A DNA stretch of 47,204 nucleotides from Microcaldota archaeon (GTDB taxonomy: Archaea > Micrarchaeota > Micrarchaeia > Micrarchaeales > Micrarchaeaceae): NCBI GenBank assembly GCA_028866905.1, contig JAGWHI010000005.1, positions 1-47,204 of the forward strand, given 5' to 3'. Positions 1 to 8,118 of the stretch are shown piece by piece. The notes beneath the pieces are model-generated. The model was not told where the DNA came from. It worked only from the letters and a program-made list of their open reading frames with translations, and ran no database searches. A program made the position numbers and the translations under genes. How positions within the stretch are numbered: the stretch's first letter is position 1; each line of letters starts with the position of its first letter.

Positions 1-185
1 AGAACGGCGAAATTCCTGTGGCAGTTCCCCTTCAGCCCCCAGAGGACGTCCTCGCAGTATCTCTCGTCCCTGAAGCACGACTCCCAAAGGTTGGCGGCGA
101 GCATGACTCCCTCCCTTGTAACCAGGGTCTTGAAGTTGACCCTGTCCATGCGTTTTGTCAGCTCCTCCTTTATGTCTTCAGCCAT
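1..185 (-). CDS. Unknown protein, N-terminal 61 residues only (cut by window edge)
   Basis: An open frame on the minus strand starts at an ATG at 185 and runs off the left edge without a stop. The start is supported by a good ribosome binding site, GGAGATGA, about 8 nt upstream (near 193-200), and by an AT-rich TATA-like stretch on the minus strand near 222-232. The visible peptide begins MAEDIKEELTKRMDRVNF and goes on to a Trp/Cys-containing stretch (NLWESCFRDERYCEDVLWG). It has no signal peptide or membrane segment in this part. I do not recognise the family. It is transcribed in the same direction as the transporter gene at 255-1121, with 69 nt between them. Confidence 0.6.
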   Translation of the reverse strand, partial: MAEDIKEELTKRMDRVNFKTLVTREGVMLAANLWESCFRDERYCEDVLWGLKGNCHRNFAV

Positions 186-254
186 CAGAATTCATCTCCG
201 AAGGGGAAATGTCGCTGCCTAGATATTTATCTTTATCTTCGGCCCAGCCCCAAC

Positions 255-1121
255 CTATGCGATGTAGGAGAGCACGACAACCCCGGCAACGGCGAGCAGG
301 ATGCCTAGCCACTGGCTGGGCTCGGGCCTCTCCTTGAGGAGGGCAAACGCATAGATTGCGGTCACTCCGCCCGCAAATCCTGCAAGCGATGCCACTATGG
401 GGAGCGTGGAGCTCGCCACTATCCCGTATACGAAAGCAAGCACCCCGAACGCATCCGTTATGCCGGCCATGACGATGGACGGCAGGTATTTTCTCTGTGG
501 CACAGAGACATCCTGTCTTGTCGCATAACCCGCAACGAATCCGATCCCCGCGCTTATGCTGCGCCACATGAGGCTAAGCAGCACAACCCCTATCACCACT
601 GCGTACGCGCCTGCGAAGATGGCGGTTCCGCCAAAAAACAACATGCTCAGAATGGCGCTGCCTATCCCAGACGCCACTATTTTCTTCCTGCGCCGTAAAG
701 CGCTCAGCCTTGTGGACAAAAGGACTATTCCCGCTATTATCGCAGCAATTGCAGCGGCCTCTGGGCCCGAAATGGTTTCCCCCAGTATGAATACCGCACC
801 TATGGCGGCTATCGCCGGATATGTGCCTACTATCGGGGCGGTTATGGTGAGGTCCCCGTATCTGAACGCTCTAAACGCAAATAGGAATGCAAGGAATGCG
901 ACTATCGATGACAATGCGGCAAGCAGTATGACCGACGCATCTGCCTTGGTGCCGATTCCGGTGTAGAGCGACACGAGCAGGAGGACTATGGCGCTGAAGC
1001 CCAGCACATAGGTGGTCGCCCTCCACTGGCCGATAGCCCTCGACGGCTTGCCCACCAGGTAGTCCGAAGTCCCCCAGAAAAACGCCGCAAGCAACCCCGT
1101 GATTATAGGAAGGAATGTCAC
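255..1121 (-). CDS. EamA/DMT-superfamily membrane transporter
   Basis: This 288-residue protein is almost entirely hydrophobic, with about ten membrane helices arranged as two EamA repeats. The first repeat opens with ITGLLAAFFWGTSDYLVGK and the second with IGSAILSMLFFGGTAIFAG. Each repeat ends with a Gly-rich last helix (for example QWLGILLAVAGVVVLSYIA). This is the drug/metabolite transporter fold; members move small metabolites, amino acids or nucleotide derivatives across the cytoplasmic membrane, and the substrate cannot be read from sequence. The start is GTG at 1121. No Shine-Dalgarno is evident, and a minus-strand TATA-like element (CATAAAAGTATTAAG, about 1144-1158) lies close enough for a leaderless transcript. 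That promoter overlaps the 3' end of the phosphoesterase gene. Confidence 0.85.
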   Translation of the reverse strand: MTFLPIITGLLAAFFWGTSDYLVGKPSRAIGQWRATTYVLGFSAIVLLLVSLYTGIGTKADASVILLAALSSIVAFLAFLFAFRAFRYGDLTITAPIVGTYPAIAAIGAVFILGETISGPEAAAIAAIIAGIVLLSTRLSALRRRKKIVASGIGSAILSMLFFGGTAIFAGAYAVVIGVVLLSLMWRSISAGIGFVAGYATRQDVSVPQRKYLPSIVMAGITDAFGVLAFVYGIVASSTLPIVASLAGFAGGVTAIYAFALLKERPEPSQWLGILLAVAGVVVLSYIA

Positions 1122-1153
1122 GCTAAGTATGCTTTGCCAGCCTCTTAATACTT

Positions 1154-1897
1154 TTATGGCCGCGCGCTCCTCAGCTTCCCAACACTGCCGAAACTCATCG
1201 TCGACCCATAGCCTAAGGCTATCGCCTCCATCCTGTCTATGTCTACGTGCTTGAATATTGGCGATAGCAGGTTGCCCTTCGGCTCAAGGTTCACGTCTGT
1301 GCCCTGTGCAAAGTATCCCATGGCCGGAAGCACAAGCAGGGGCTTCCTCTTGTAAGAACCGTATAGGAAGCAGCGCACCTTCTCCTTCCTGGCGGTTGTG
1401 TATATGCCTATGGATGGGTGCTCGTGCCCCATTATGAGCATCCTTGTGTCCTTCTTGACATCGGGCAGCTCCTCCCCATGGAAGAACAGGTAGCCGTTGA
1501 TCTCGGCCTGCTGCCTGAACACCTTTATCCCGAAAGGCTCTCTGTAGCGCTCTATGAAATTGTCGTGGTTCCCCTTTATCAGTATCAGCGACAGCCCGCG
1601 CTTCTTTATCAGCTGCACTATGTCGTAGAACTCGTTGAACTCGTCCTCCTCCACCCTGGAGAACTCGTTCTTTATGTCGCCGTCTATTAGTATCGTCTTT
1701 GCCCCTGTGGTGTCGATGGCCTTGCCAAGGTCCTTGACTATGCGCTTCAGGTTCACCTTTGGTATGAGGGTGCCCCTCTTCGCCATGTGGCTCTCGTACC
1801 CCAGGTGCAGGTCAGAGACCACAATCATCGACAGGCTCCTTATGTGCGCTATGGGCATCCCGTCAAGAAGCTCAACATCGCTGTTAAGTCGCATCAT
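1154..1897 (-). CDS. Calcineurin-like metallophosphoesterase, Lhr-associated (COG1407 type)
   Basis: The 247-residue protein carries the ordered metal-binding motifs of the calcineurin-like fold: SDLHLGYE near residue 28, GDIKNEF near 73, GNHDNF near 110 and GHEHPSIG near 157. The family hydrolyses phosphodiesters with two metal ions. The COG1407 branch is commonly found next to, or fused with, Lhr-type helicases and is thought to act with them in nucleic acid repair. Here the ATG start (1897) overlaps the helicase stop codon in an ATGA junction, so the two are translationally coupled and probably form one functional unit. The precise substrate is not known. The C-terminal 25 residues, rich in Gly/Ser, look divergent. 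Confidence 0.87.
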   Translation of the reverse strand: MMRLNSDVELLDGMPIAHIRSLSMIVVSDLHLGYESHMAKRGTLIPKVNLKRIVKDLGKAIDTTGAKTILIDGDIKNEFSRVEEDEFNEFYDIVQLIKKRGLSLILIKGNHDNFIERYREPFGIKVFRQQAEINGYLFFHGEELPDVKKDTRMLIMGHEHPSIGIYTTARKEKVRCFLYGSYKRKPLLVLPAMGYFAQGTDVNLEPKGNLLSPIFKHVDIDRMEAIALGYGSTMSFGSVGKLRSARP

Positions 1898-4569
1898 TTC
1901 TTCCTGTTTATGTTTTCCAGCACCATCTTGTGCAGCGACTTGAGGTACTCGTGCCTCTCCTTCATCAGCACCACGTCGGCGTGGCCGAAGGTTATCATGT
2001 TGTGCGCGAACGGCGACGGGTAGATGGTGTTTATCATCTTGTAGGATATCTCCCCGGCCTTAATCCCGCGAAGCACCTGCTCCGCCCGTGGCAGGTCCAT
2101 GACCTCGTTGAGTATCTCCCTGTACGTCTCCTTTATCAGCGGGAAGTCAGGGTCTATCTCCTCGGCAGCGTTGAGCAGAAGCTGCGCGTTTATGTGCTGC
2201 CTGCCCACCTGCATGCGCCTGCCCTTGTAGTTCCTGAGTATCATGAACGCCCTGCCGGCAACGTACCTGAACCTGCGCTTCATCATCTCCGTCCTTCGTA
2301 TGTTCTCCTTGAGCATAGGCTCTATGCTCTTCGCCGTTATCGAGCCCATTATCTCCTTCACCATGCGCTCGGTCACGTTCACCCTGCCGTCCAGCACGAG
2401 CACGAAGCCGTTGTCGTTTACCATCAGGCCTATCTCCCTGTTCAGCATGTCGCTCAGCTTTATCGCCACAGCCCTGGACAGCGCGTCGTTCGCCCTCCTC
2501 CCGTACAGCGAATGGAATATAACGTAAACCTCCTTGCCGTCAAGGCTCTTCGACTGCTCTATCAGCAGCAGCCTGTTGTTCGGCACCAGGTCCGCGTAGA
2601 GTATCTGTTCGAGGAAGTATCCGAATATCGCGAACTTCGAGTTCTCGTCGACCGGGAGCCTGCCCAGGTACTCGTCTATCTCCTCGGGCAGCTTGTCGAA
2701 CTGCACAAGCGATTTTATCCTGTTGGATTTTATGTACGCCCTCACCACATCCGCGAACTCGCTCCTGAACTCGCCGATCTGGTTTGCGAGCTCGAAGCTC
2801 AGTGGCAGCTGCTCCGAATACCAGGGCGGTATCGTCGGCGCGTTCGTGTTAGCGTCGCTCACGTAGCATTTCATCTCCTTGGCGTACTCGAACTTGTAGA
2901 GCTTGCCCCCCAATGTGAAGATGTCGCCCTCCTTCAGCCTTGACAGGAACTCCTCCTCTATGTTGCCTATCCACTTCTTGTCCTTGACGTTCACTACGTT
3001 TATCGCAACCTGGTCCGGTATTGTGCCGAGGTTGAGCATGTATATAGCCTGCGCAAGCCTGCCCCTCTTCCCGAACATCTGCGTCTCCTTGTCGAACCAA
3101 ATCTTCCCGTAGACGTGCCTGCTCTCAAGGCCTACGTAATCGCCAGCCAGATAGCCTACTATGGACTCGAAGTCCTCCCTTGGCAGGTCGTGGTACGCAT
3201 ACGACGACCTTATGACATCGTACGCCTCGTCAATGTTCCATTTCTTTGTCAGCGACATCCCCACCACGTGCTGCGCGAGGACGTCGAGCGGGTTCTTCGG
3301 CACAGAGAACGTGTCGATCCTCCTCTTGAGCGCCGAGTCGAGCATTATCGCTGTCTCTACCATGTCGTCCCTGTTCAGCACTATCATCTCGCCCCTCGCG
3401 ACCGCCTTGTACGAATGGCCAGACCTTCCTATTCGCTGCACCGCCCTTGCGACGCTCTTCGGCGACCCCAGCTGTACCACGTTGTCGATAGTCCCGATGT
3501 CGACCCCGAGCTCCAGGCTCGTCGACGAAACAGCGCACTTCAACGAGCCCTTCTTCAGCAGCTCCTCTACGTCCAGTCGCGTCTCCCTGGACAGCGACCC
3601 GTGGTGCGCCGCTATGTCCTCGCCGTAGTGGAACCTCCTCTTGAGGTTGAACACCACCCGCTCGGTCCCGCTCCTAGTGTTTGTGAATATAAGCGTGGTC
3701 CTGTTGTTCTCTATTATGCTGTTGAGCCTCTTGTACGTCTCGTCCTCTATCACGTTGTCCGGCGTGTTGATAAGGTCCTTCGCAGGGCTCATGGCCATGA
3801 CCTCCAGCTTCTTGCTCCACGACGCGTCGACAATCGTACAGTCGCGCAGCTCGTCTCCCCTGTAGCCGACAAGGTACTTCGCAGCCTCGTCGAGCGGCGC
3901 AACAGTGGCCCCGAGACCGACCCTGGCGAAATCCTTGTCAGACATCGCAGCCAGCCTCTCTATCGAGAGCGACAGGTGGACCCCGCGCTTGTTGTTAGCG
4001 AGCTCGTGTATCTCGTCCACTATGAGGAACTCGACGCCCTTCAGCGACTCGACGAACCTCTGCGAGTTTATCATTATCGCCAGGCTCTCCGGGGTCGTGA
4101 CAAGTATGTTCGGCGGCCTGGCGAGCTGCTTCGCCCTCTCCTTCTGCGGCGTGTCCCCGGTCCTGACCCCTATAGTGACGTTCTTTATGCCCTCCTTTAT
4201 GACATTGACGCCCTTCTTCTTGAGCACCATCTTGTAGATCTCCTCCAGAGGCCTCTGGAGGTTCCTGTGTATGTCGTTGTTGAGCGCCCTGAGCGGGCTT
4301 ACGTATATGCAGTAGACCCTGTCCTCCAGGGTGCCGGCCAGCGAGTAGTCGAAGAGCTTGCTGATTATCGAGAGGAAGCCGGACATAGTCTTTCCAGATC
4401 CGGTCGGCGCTGTTATGAGTATGTTCCTGCTCTCGCTTATCAGCTTGAACGAGAACTTCTGCGGAGGGGTCAGCTCGTCGAAGTTCTTCCCGAACCACTC
4501 CCTAACGTAGGGGTTGAGCACGCCAAGGCTCTGTTCGTCGTCGAAAGGCTTGTCTGTTATCTGAATCAT
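1894..4569 (-). CDS. lhr: Lhr-type superfamily 2 DNA/RNA helicase
   Basis: An 891-residue ATP-dependent helicase. Walker A is APTGSGKT at residues 54-61, motif II is DEIH near residue 185 (VDEIHELANN), motif III follows as GLGATVAP, and motifs IV-VI include IFTNTRSGTERVVF, the SSTSLELGVDIG stretch and QRIGRSGH. The region beyond about residue 430 matches the winged-helix and Lhr-core C-terminal part. It lacks the long extra C-terminal extension of bacterial Lhr, so it is a core archaeal form. Lhr enzymes translocate 3' to 5' and unwind branched or RNA:DNA duplexes in repair and replication restart. The downstream phosphoesterase gene overlaps by 4 nt. An ATG at 4569 gives a normal N-terminus; the preceding bases form a short inverted repeat (CTAGG/CCTAG). 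Confidence 0.92.
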   Translation of the reverse strand: MIQITDKPFDDEQSLGVLNPYVREWFGKNFDELTPPQKFSFKLISESRNILITAPTGSGKTMSGFLSIISKLFDYSLAGTLEDRVYCIYVSPLRALNNDIHRNLQRPLEEIYKMVLKKKGVNVIKEGIKNVTIGVRTGDTPQKERAKQLARPPNILVTTPESLAIMINSQRFVESLKGVEFLIVDEIHELANNKRGVHLSLSIERLAAMSDKDFARVGLGATVAPLDEAAKYLVGYRGDELRDCTIVDASWSKKLEVMAMSPAKDLINTPDNVIEDETYKRLNSIIENNRTTLIFTNTRSGTERVVFNLKRRFHYGEDIAAHHGSLSRETRLDVEELLKKGSLKCAVSSTSLELGVDIGTIDNVVQLGSPKSVARAVQRIGRSGHSYKAVARGEMIVLNRDDMVETAIMLDSALKRRIDTFSVPKNPLDVLAQHVVGMSLTKKWNIDEAYDVIRSSYAYHDLPREDFESIVGYLAGDYVGLESRHVYGKIWFDKETQMFGKRGRLAQAIYMLNLGTIPDQVAINVVNVKDKKWIGNIEEEFLSRLKEGDIFTLGGKLYKFEYAKEMKCYVSDANTNAPTIPPWYSEQLPLSFELANQIGEFRSEFADVVRAYIKSNRIKSLVQFDKLPEEIDEYLGRLPVDENSKFAIFGYFLEQILYADLVPNNRLLLIEQSKSLDGKEVYVIFHSLYGRRANDALSRAVAIKLSDMLNREIGLMVNDNGFVLVLDGRVNVTERMVKEIMGSITAKSIEPMLKENIRRTEMMKRRFRYVAGRAFMILRNYKGRRMQVGRQHINAQLLLNAAEEIDPDFPLIKETYREILNEVMDLPRAEQVLRGIKAGEISYKMINTIYPSPFAHNMITFGHADVVLMKERHEYLKSLHKMVLENINRKK

Positions 4570-4633
4570 GGCTAGGACCTAGTGCGCCTGCGTCCAAAAA
4601 GGAAAAGAGAAAGCCCCGAGGGGCCCAAAAATG

Positions 4634-4981
4634 TCACTTGTAAATCGAGATGTACTTCTGTCCTGACGTGTCCGTTATGTGTATGCATTCGCCCTCGCAC
4701 TCTATCAGGCAAGCCTGGCAGAGTATGCAGGCGGAGCCGTTGACCGCCACTGACTTCTCGGTGAAATGCGTGTGGCCGTCCGGCATGTCCTTGAACTTCG
4801 CTACTACCGCCGGGTCGTCGGTGCCCTTCCACTGCTTGTCGGCGGGGGCGGTGTCGGCGTTGACGTTACCCCCGTCCTTGGGGTGCATCTCGAATACCGC
4901 CACAGGGCACACGTCGAAACAGTGCCTGCAACCCGTGCACTTGGGCTTGTCGACGAAAACGTCCATTCCTCCATCTGCCAT
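4634..4981 (-). CDS. Two-cluster [4Fe-4S] ferredoxin-like protein
   Basis: A 115-residue protein with two four-cysteine clusters: C15-x2-C18-x2-C21-x3-C25-P, and C85-x2-C88-x2-C91-x3-C95 without the usual Pro. About 60 residues separate them, longer than in compact bacterial-type ferredoxins, and Cys99 is an extra cysteine. It is a soluble electron carrier; the partner enzyme is not in the neighbourhood. The start is placed at the ATG at 4981 because GTGAT lies just upstream in the Shine-Dalgarno position; a GTG at 4990 is also in frame but is part of that site. A minus-strand TATA-like element (CAATATATAG, about 5020-5030) and a palindrome (CGACCGGTCG, 4990-4999) precede it. It may be involved with the radical SAM protein at 17390, but only because both need Fe-S chemistry. 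Confidence 0.87.
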   Translation of the reverse strand: MADGGMDVFVDKPKCTGCRHCFDVCPVAVFEMHPKDGGNVNADTAPADKQWKGTDDPAVVAKFKDMPDGHTHFTEKSVAVNGSACILCQACLIECEGECIHITDTSGQKYISIYK

Positions 4982-4989
4982 TGGTATCA

Positions 4990-4999
4990 CGACCGGTCG
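4990..4999. promoter_or_regulatory. 10-bp palindrome in the ferredoxin leader
   Basis: CGACCGGTCG is a perfect palindrome placed between the TATA-like element (about 5020-5030 on the minus strand) and the ferredoxin start at 4981. The position, near the expected transcription start, suits a repressor operator. A 10-bp palindrome in GC-rich DNA can also arise by chance. Confidence 0.25.
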
Positions 5000-5086
5000 A
5001 TAGGATAGCGCAGTTAAGCTATATATTGCTTTTTGTTTTTCATGCCCCCAAACGGGTAAAAACTGGCAGGAAAACGCAAGCTGAGC

Positions 5087-5389
5087 TCAACCGAACAGGC
5101 TTGCAAGACCTCCTGCGGCCTCTTCCTCGCTCTTCTTCTCTTCCTTCTGCTCCTTCTTCTTCTCGCCAGCGGCCGGAGCTGCTGCGGCAGGGGCGGCAGC
5201 GGCAACCTGCACGGTCTGCGCGTTCTTTATGACATCCTTTATGTTGATGCCCTTGAGCGACGCGACCATCGCCTTTGCCCTTGCCTCGTCGGGGTGCAGG
5301 CCTGCGGCCTTCACAATCTCCTCGAGTCCCTTCTCGCTTATCTCCTTACCTGCGGCGTCCAGAAGCAGCGCAGCGTATACGTATTCCAT
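5087..5389 (-). CDS. rpl12: Ribosomal protein L12 (P1 / bL12-equivalent stalk protein)
   Basis: About 100 residues, with the archaeal/eukaryotic P1 layout. An N-terminal helical dimerisation domain ([18 protein letters not shown]) is followed by a long Ala/Pro-rich hinge, a Lys/Glu run ([17 protein letters not shown]) and the conserved tip GLASLFG, which recruits translational GTPases. It binds in dimers to L10/P0 to form the ribosomal stalk. The start is the ATG at 5389, with AGGTG 7 nt upstream; a longer in-frame reading beginning at 5413 would add a non-conserved peptide. It is the last gene of the L1-L10-L12 operon. After the stop there is a T-rich tract on the minus strand (GTTTTCCTGCCAGTTTTT), a plausible terminator. 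Confidence 0.95.
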   Translation of the reverse strand: MEYVYAALLLDAAGKEISEKGLEEIVKAAGLHPDEARAKAMVASLKGINIKDVIKNAQTVQVAAAAPAAAAPAAGEKKKEQKEEKKSEEEAAGGLASLFG

Positions 5390-5414
5390 ACATTTCACCT
5401 TTAGCGTAAACAAT

Positions 5415-6263
5415 TCATGATTCCGTCTTTGTCTCCCCGGCCATGCCGTTGAGCGCTGATGCGGCGTTGGCCGCCTCTGCTATGAGCCTCTCGACTATGC
5501 CAGGCTCGTAGACCTTGGCCTCGGTGCCGACGGCGATGGCGCTCCTGACGGCCTTCGCTATCAGCGGCTCCACGGTGTAAGGCGTTATCGTGCCCGTTTC
5601 CATGCAGATCGCAATAGCCGACTGGAACCCGTGCGCCAGCTGGCCCACCATGGCGTTGACATCTATGTCAAGCAGCTCCTTGGTGAACCTCATGCTGCCG
5701 GCAAGCTCGACAGCCGGAGCGATGTAAGCTACGAACGGCATAACGTTGAGGGTGTGGAGCGCCTTTGCGACAGGGGTCGTTATCACATCTCCCTTCTTGA
5801 CTATCACCTTGTCCTTGGCTATGACCACCTTGCCCTTCTGTATCTGTACGTCTATGCCGGCCTGCTTCAGTTCTGTCACTGCCTGGCCAGGCTGCAGAGT
5901 GGTCTCGGCTGCCTGCACTACTATGTCGTCAGGCGCTATCTGGTTCGGCTTCGCAGCCAGCTTTATCGCGCCCGCCTTGAACATCCCGAACAGGTCGAAC
6001 GGATCCTCGTTGCTCATCACTATAGCCGAGGTGCCCTGCAGGTCGTTCGCGAGCTCCTTGGTGCGCGCGTCAGACTCGAGTATGCGCTTGAGCATGGTCT
6101 TCCTGCCCATTATGAGGTGCACCTTGCCCTTCAGCCTGTTCCTTGACGACTGGAGCAGCCGGTCCGGTATCCCGTTTGTGTGTATTATCCCGACCAGGCT
6201 GTACTTCTTGAGCTCCTTGGAGCCGTCCTGGACGAACTTCGTTTTCTGATCCTTGCTAAGCAT
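5415..6263 (-). CDS. rpl10: Ribosomal protein L10 (P0)
   Basis: A 282-residue protein with the L10/P0 core: residues 1-100 bind 23S rRNA ([31 protein letters not shown]), an inserted domain lies around residues 105-180, and C-terminal helices that hold L12 dimers follow. It anchors the stalk to the large subunit. The C-terminus (MAGETKTES) lacks the acidic GTPase-binding tail (GLxxLFG) seen in many archaeal P0 proteins, so the stalk tip function may rest on L12 alone. A clear AGGTGA site precedes the ATG at 6263. L1 ends 8 nt upstream and L12 begins 25 nt downstream, which fits one transcript. Confidence 0.95.
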   Translation of the reverse strand: MLSKDQKTKFVQDGSKELKKYSLVGIIHTNGIPDRLLQSSRNRLKGKVHLIMGRKTMLKRILESDARTKELANDLQGTSAIVMSNEDPFDLFGMFKAGAIKLAAKPNQIAPDDIVVQAAETTLQPGQAVTELKQAGIDVQIQKGKVVIAKDKVIVKKGDVITTPVAKALHTLNVMPFVAYIAPAVELAGSMRFTKELLDIDVNAMVGQLAHGFQSAIAICMETGTITPYTVEPLIAKAVRSAIAVGTEAKVYEPGIVERLIAEAANAASALNGMAGETKTES

Positions 6264-6271
6264 GATTTCAC

Positions 6272-6904
6272 CTATATCAGTCGCACCGGGGCGCTCATAG
6301 TCAGCTTCACGTAAGCGGACTTTATCGTGTGCCTGCCGAGCTTCTTCGCGATCGCGCCTATTACCTCGTCTATGTTGGCGGCCAGCTGCTGCGCGTCCAT
6401 CTTCTCGTTGCCGACCACGCAGTGCACTGTCGGGAGGTACTTGCCCTTGCTCCTTATCGAAGTGGACTTGCTGATGCTGTTGATCACCGACTGAACGTCA
6501 CCGCCCACAAGGGGCTTAGGCATCTTGTTCCTGGGTCCCAGGAACTGACCCAACGACTTCGCTATCTGGGGCATGAGGCTGGCCTGTGCGATAAGCTCGT
6601 TCTCCAGCAGCTCGTTCATCTGCGCCTTGTCCGTGGCGATCGATGGCAAAGACTTTCCGTCTATGACCTTCGCGCCTGCGGCCTCCGCCTTGGACTTTAT
6701 GTTCAGGTCGTCAGCGAATATGATCACGGAGCTCACCTTCCCCTTCCCGTTCGGGAGCGCCACCTGCAGGTTCAGCCTGTTGTCCTGCTTTGTGAAGTCT
6801 ATGCCAGAGAAATTCACGGCGAGCTCGACGCTCTGGGTGAACTTCCTCTGGCCCTTATTCTCCTGAATGAAGGCAGTAAGCTTATCCAATTGTTCCTTGT
6901 CCAT
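6272..6904 (-). CDS. rpl1: Ribosomal protein L1 (uL1)
   Basis: A 210-residue protein of the usual L1 length, with family signatures in the middle domain (MPQIAKSLGQFLGPRNKMPKP) and the C-terminal RNA-binding strand (KSTSIRSKGKYLPTVHCVVG). It forms the mobile L1 stalk at the ribosomal E site and in several archaea represses its own operon by binding its mRNA. The ATG at 6904 has a strong GGAGGGAT site 7-13 nt upstream. It is the first gene of the L1-L10-L12 operon, with a TATA box at 6984-6992 giving a leader of roughly 55 nt. I did not recognise a clear L1-binding mimic in that leader. Confidence 0.95.
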   Translation of the reverse strand: MDKEQLDKLTAFIQENKGQRKFTQSVELAVNFSGIDFTKQDNRLNLQVALPNGKGKVSSVIIFADDLNIKSKAEAAGAKVIDGKSLPSIATDKAQMNELLENELIAQASLMPQIAKSLGQFLGPRNKMPKPLVGGDVQSVINSISKSTSIRSKGKYLPTVHCVVGNEKMDAQQLAANIDEVIGAIAKKLGRHTIKSAYVKLTMSAPVRLI

Positions 6905-6983
6905 GAGTATCCCTCCTGCACCGTTGCAGTATCGCGGGAAAATCAGCCCGAATGACCGACTTACATAGCTATTCTATCGGAAG

Positions 6984-6993
6984 GCTTTATAAG
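6984..6993. promoter_or_regulatory. Near-symmetric TATA box shared by divergent rpl1 and CAP genes
   Basis: GCTTTATAAGG reads as a TATA box on both strands (TTTATAA on plus, CTTATAAAG on minus). It sits about 80 bp upstream of the rpl1 start on the minus strand. On the plus strand it lies 32-38 bp upstream of the position where the CAP-domain protein must begin. One central box may serve both directions, or a second, weaker box may be hidden nearby (ATAGCTATT around 6967). Confidence 0.5.
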
Positions 6994-7023
6994 GCTTTTG
7001 GAAATATTACCTAACGTGGTTGC

Positions 7024-8118
7024 ATCGCAAGCGCTGCCGGTGGGATCGTACTTATACTTCTGATAATAGTGGCAGCGCTGCTGCTCCTTAACATCGGCGG
7101 CTTCAGGTCCACGCTCAACCAGGTGATAGGCAACTACAGGACGCCAACAGTGTACAACAACACCAACTTCCCGCAGAACTACACCACTGTGTCCACCACG
7201 TCAACATCGACAACATCAACGATAAACTACAGCCAGCAGTACCTTGACAACTACATGCTCGGCCTGATAAACCAGGATAGGAACAAGTACGGCCTCTCAA
7301 ATGTAACGCTGTCGCTCGAGCCCTCGGCACAGCAGCACTCGCAGAGCATGCTCCAGTACGGATACTTCAGCCACTGGGACATATTCGGCATGAAGCCCTA
7401 CATGCGCTACACGCTTCTCGGCGGCACTCAGGGAGTTTCAGAGAACGTCGCATACAACCAGTCCACAGAGAAGTCGTGCATAGGGCAATCATGCACCGTC
7501 AGCGGCGCTCTGAACATAACCGAAGCGCTGAAGGCCATGGAGTACAGCATGATGTACAACGACCTGGCGTGCTGCAACAACGGCCACCGCGACAACATAC
7601 TCGACCCGCACCACAACCAGGTGAGCATAGGTATAGCGTACAACGGCAGCACGGTCTACCTGACGCAGGACTTCGTGGACAACTACATCAACTGGACAAG
7701 CGGCACGCCGACGTTCCAGAACAGCAGGATTTATCTGAAGGGCACAATGCTCTACGGGATGAACATCACGCAGGTAGAGATAGGCTACGAGCCGACGGTG
7801 TCAACAATGACGATAGGCCAGCTTGACAACACGTCGCACTACGGTTACCCGGACACAGTTGCGGGGGTTGTGAGCAACAGCAGGTACTACTACCCCAACC
7901 TCACCACAATAACCGCTAGCGCCTATAACATAGCCGGGACCACATTCGACATAGAATTCGGCCTGGGCAATCTGACCCAGAAGTACGGCGCAGGGGAATA
8001 CACCGTCCTGCTGTTCATGCAGCCGCTTGCGGCGTCCTCGAGCAACCCGTTCGTAGGCGCATCCTACACGATATTCATCAACGCGAGCGGCTCATCGTAC
8101 GTGCCGTTCAACATCTGA
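7024..8118 (+). CDS. Secreted or membrane-anchored CAP/SCP-domain protein (5' end abnormal)
   Basis: The protein has an N-terminal hydrophobic helix, a short Thr/Ser linker (STTSTSTSTTST), a CAP domain with the family's core (LINQDRNKYGL, HSQSMLQYGYFSHWD, NGHRDNILDPHHNQVSIGIAY), and a C-terminal beta-rich extension of about 120 residues. CAP proteins (YkwD-like in bacteria) act outside the cell; their biochemical role in archaea is unknown. The hydrophobic segment (IVLILLIIVAALLLLN) is only complete if translation begins upstream of the first usable codon in frame, a GTG at 7069. The in-frame codons from 7015 to 7068 contain no ATG, GTG or TTG. I place the start at ATC 7024, because CGTGGT sits 3 nt upstream, the same spacing as before the ATG at 24443. 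The alternative is a one-base frameshift near 7041 joining a TTG at 7020 (Leu-His-Arg-Lys-Arg) to this frame. Confidence 0.8.
   Translation: MASAAGGIVLILLIIVAALLLLNIGGFRSTLNQVIGNYRTPTVYNNTNFPQNYTTVSTTSTSTTSTINYSQQYLDNYMLGLINQDRNKYGLSNVTLSLEPSAQQHSQSMLQYGYFSHWDIFGMKPYMRYTLLGGTQGVSENVAYNQSTEKSCIGQSCTVSGALNITEALKAMEYSMMYNDLACCNNGHRDNILDPHHNQVSIGIAYNGSTVYLTQDFVDNYINWTSGTPTFQNSRIYLKGTMLYGMNITQVEIGYEPTVSTMTIGQLDNTSHYGYPDTVAGVVSNSRYYYPNLTTITASAYNIAGTTFDIEFGLGNLTQKYGAGEYTVLLFMQPLAASSSNPFVGASYTIFINASGSSYVPFNI

Noticed and set aside
3115-4575. A 486-codon plus-strand open frame opposite the Lhr helicase, and similar long antisense frames (for example 10082-11008, 43540-44958, 22087-23415)
   Set aside because: They mirror well-identified genes on the other strand, have compositions rich in Arg, Val, Leu and His from reading GC-rich codons backwards, and show no motif or start signal.
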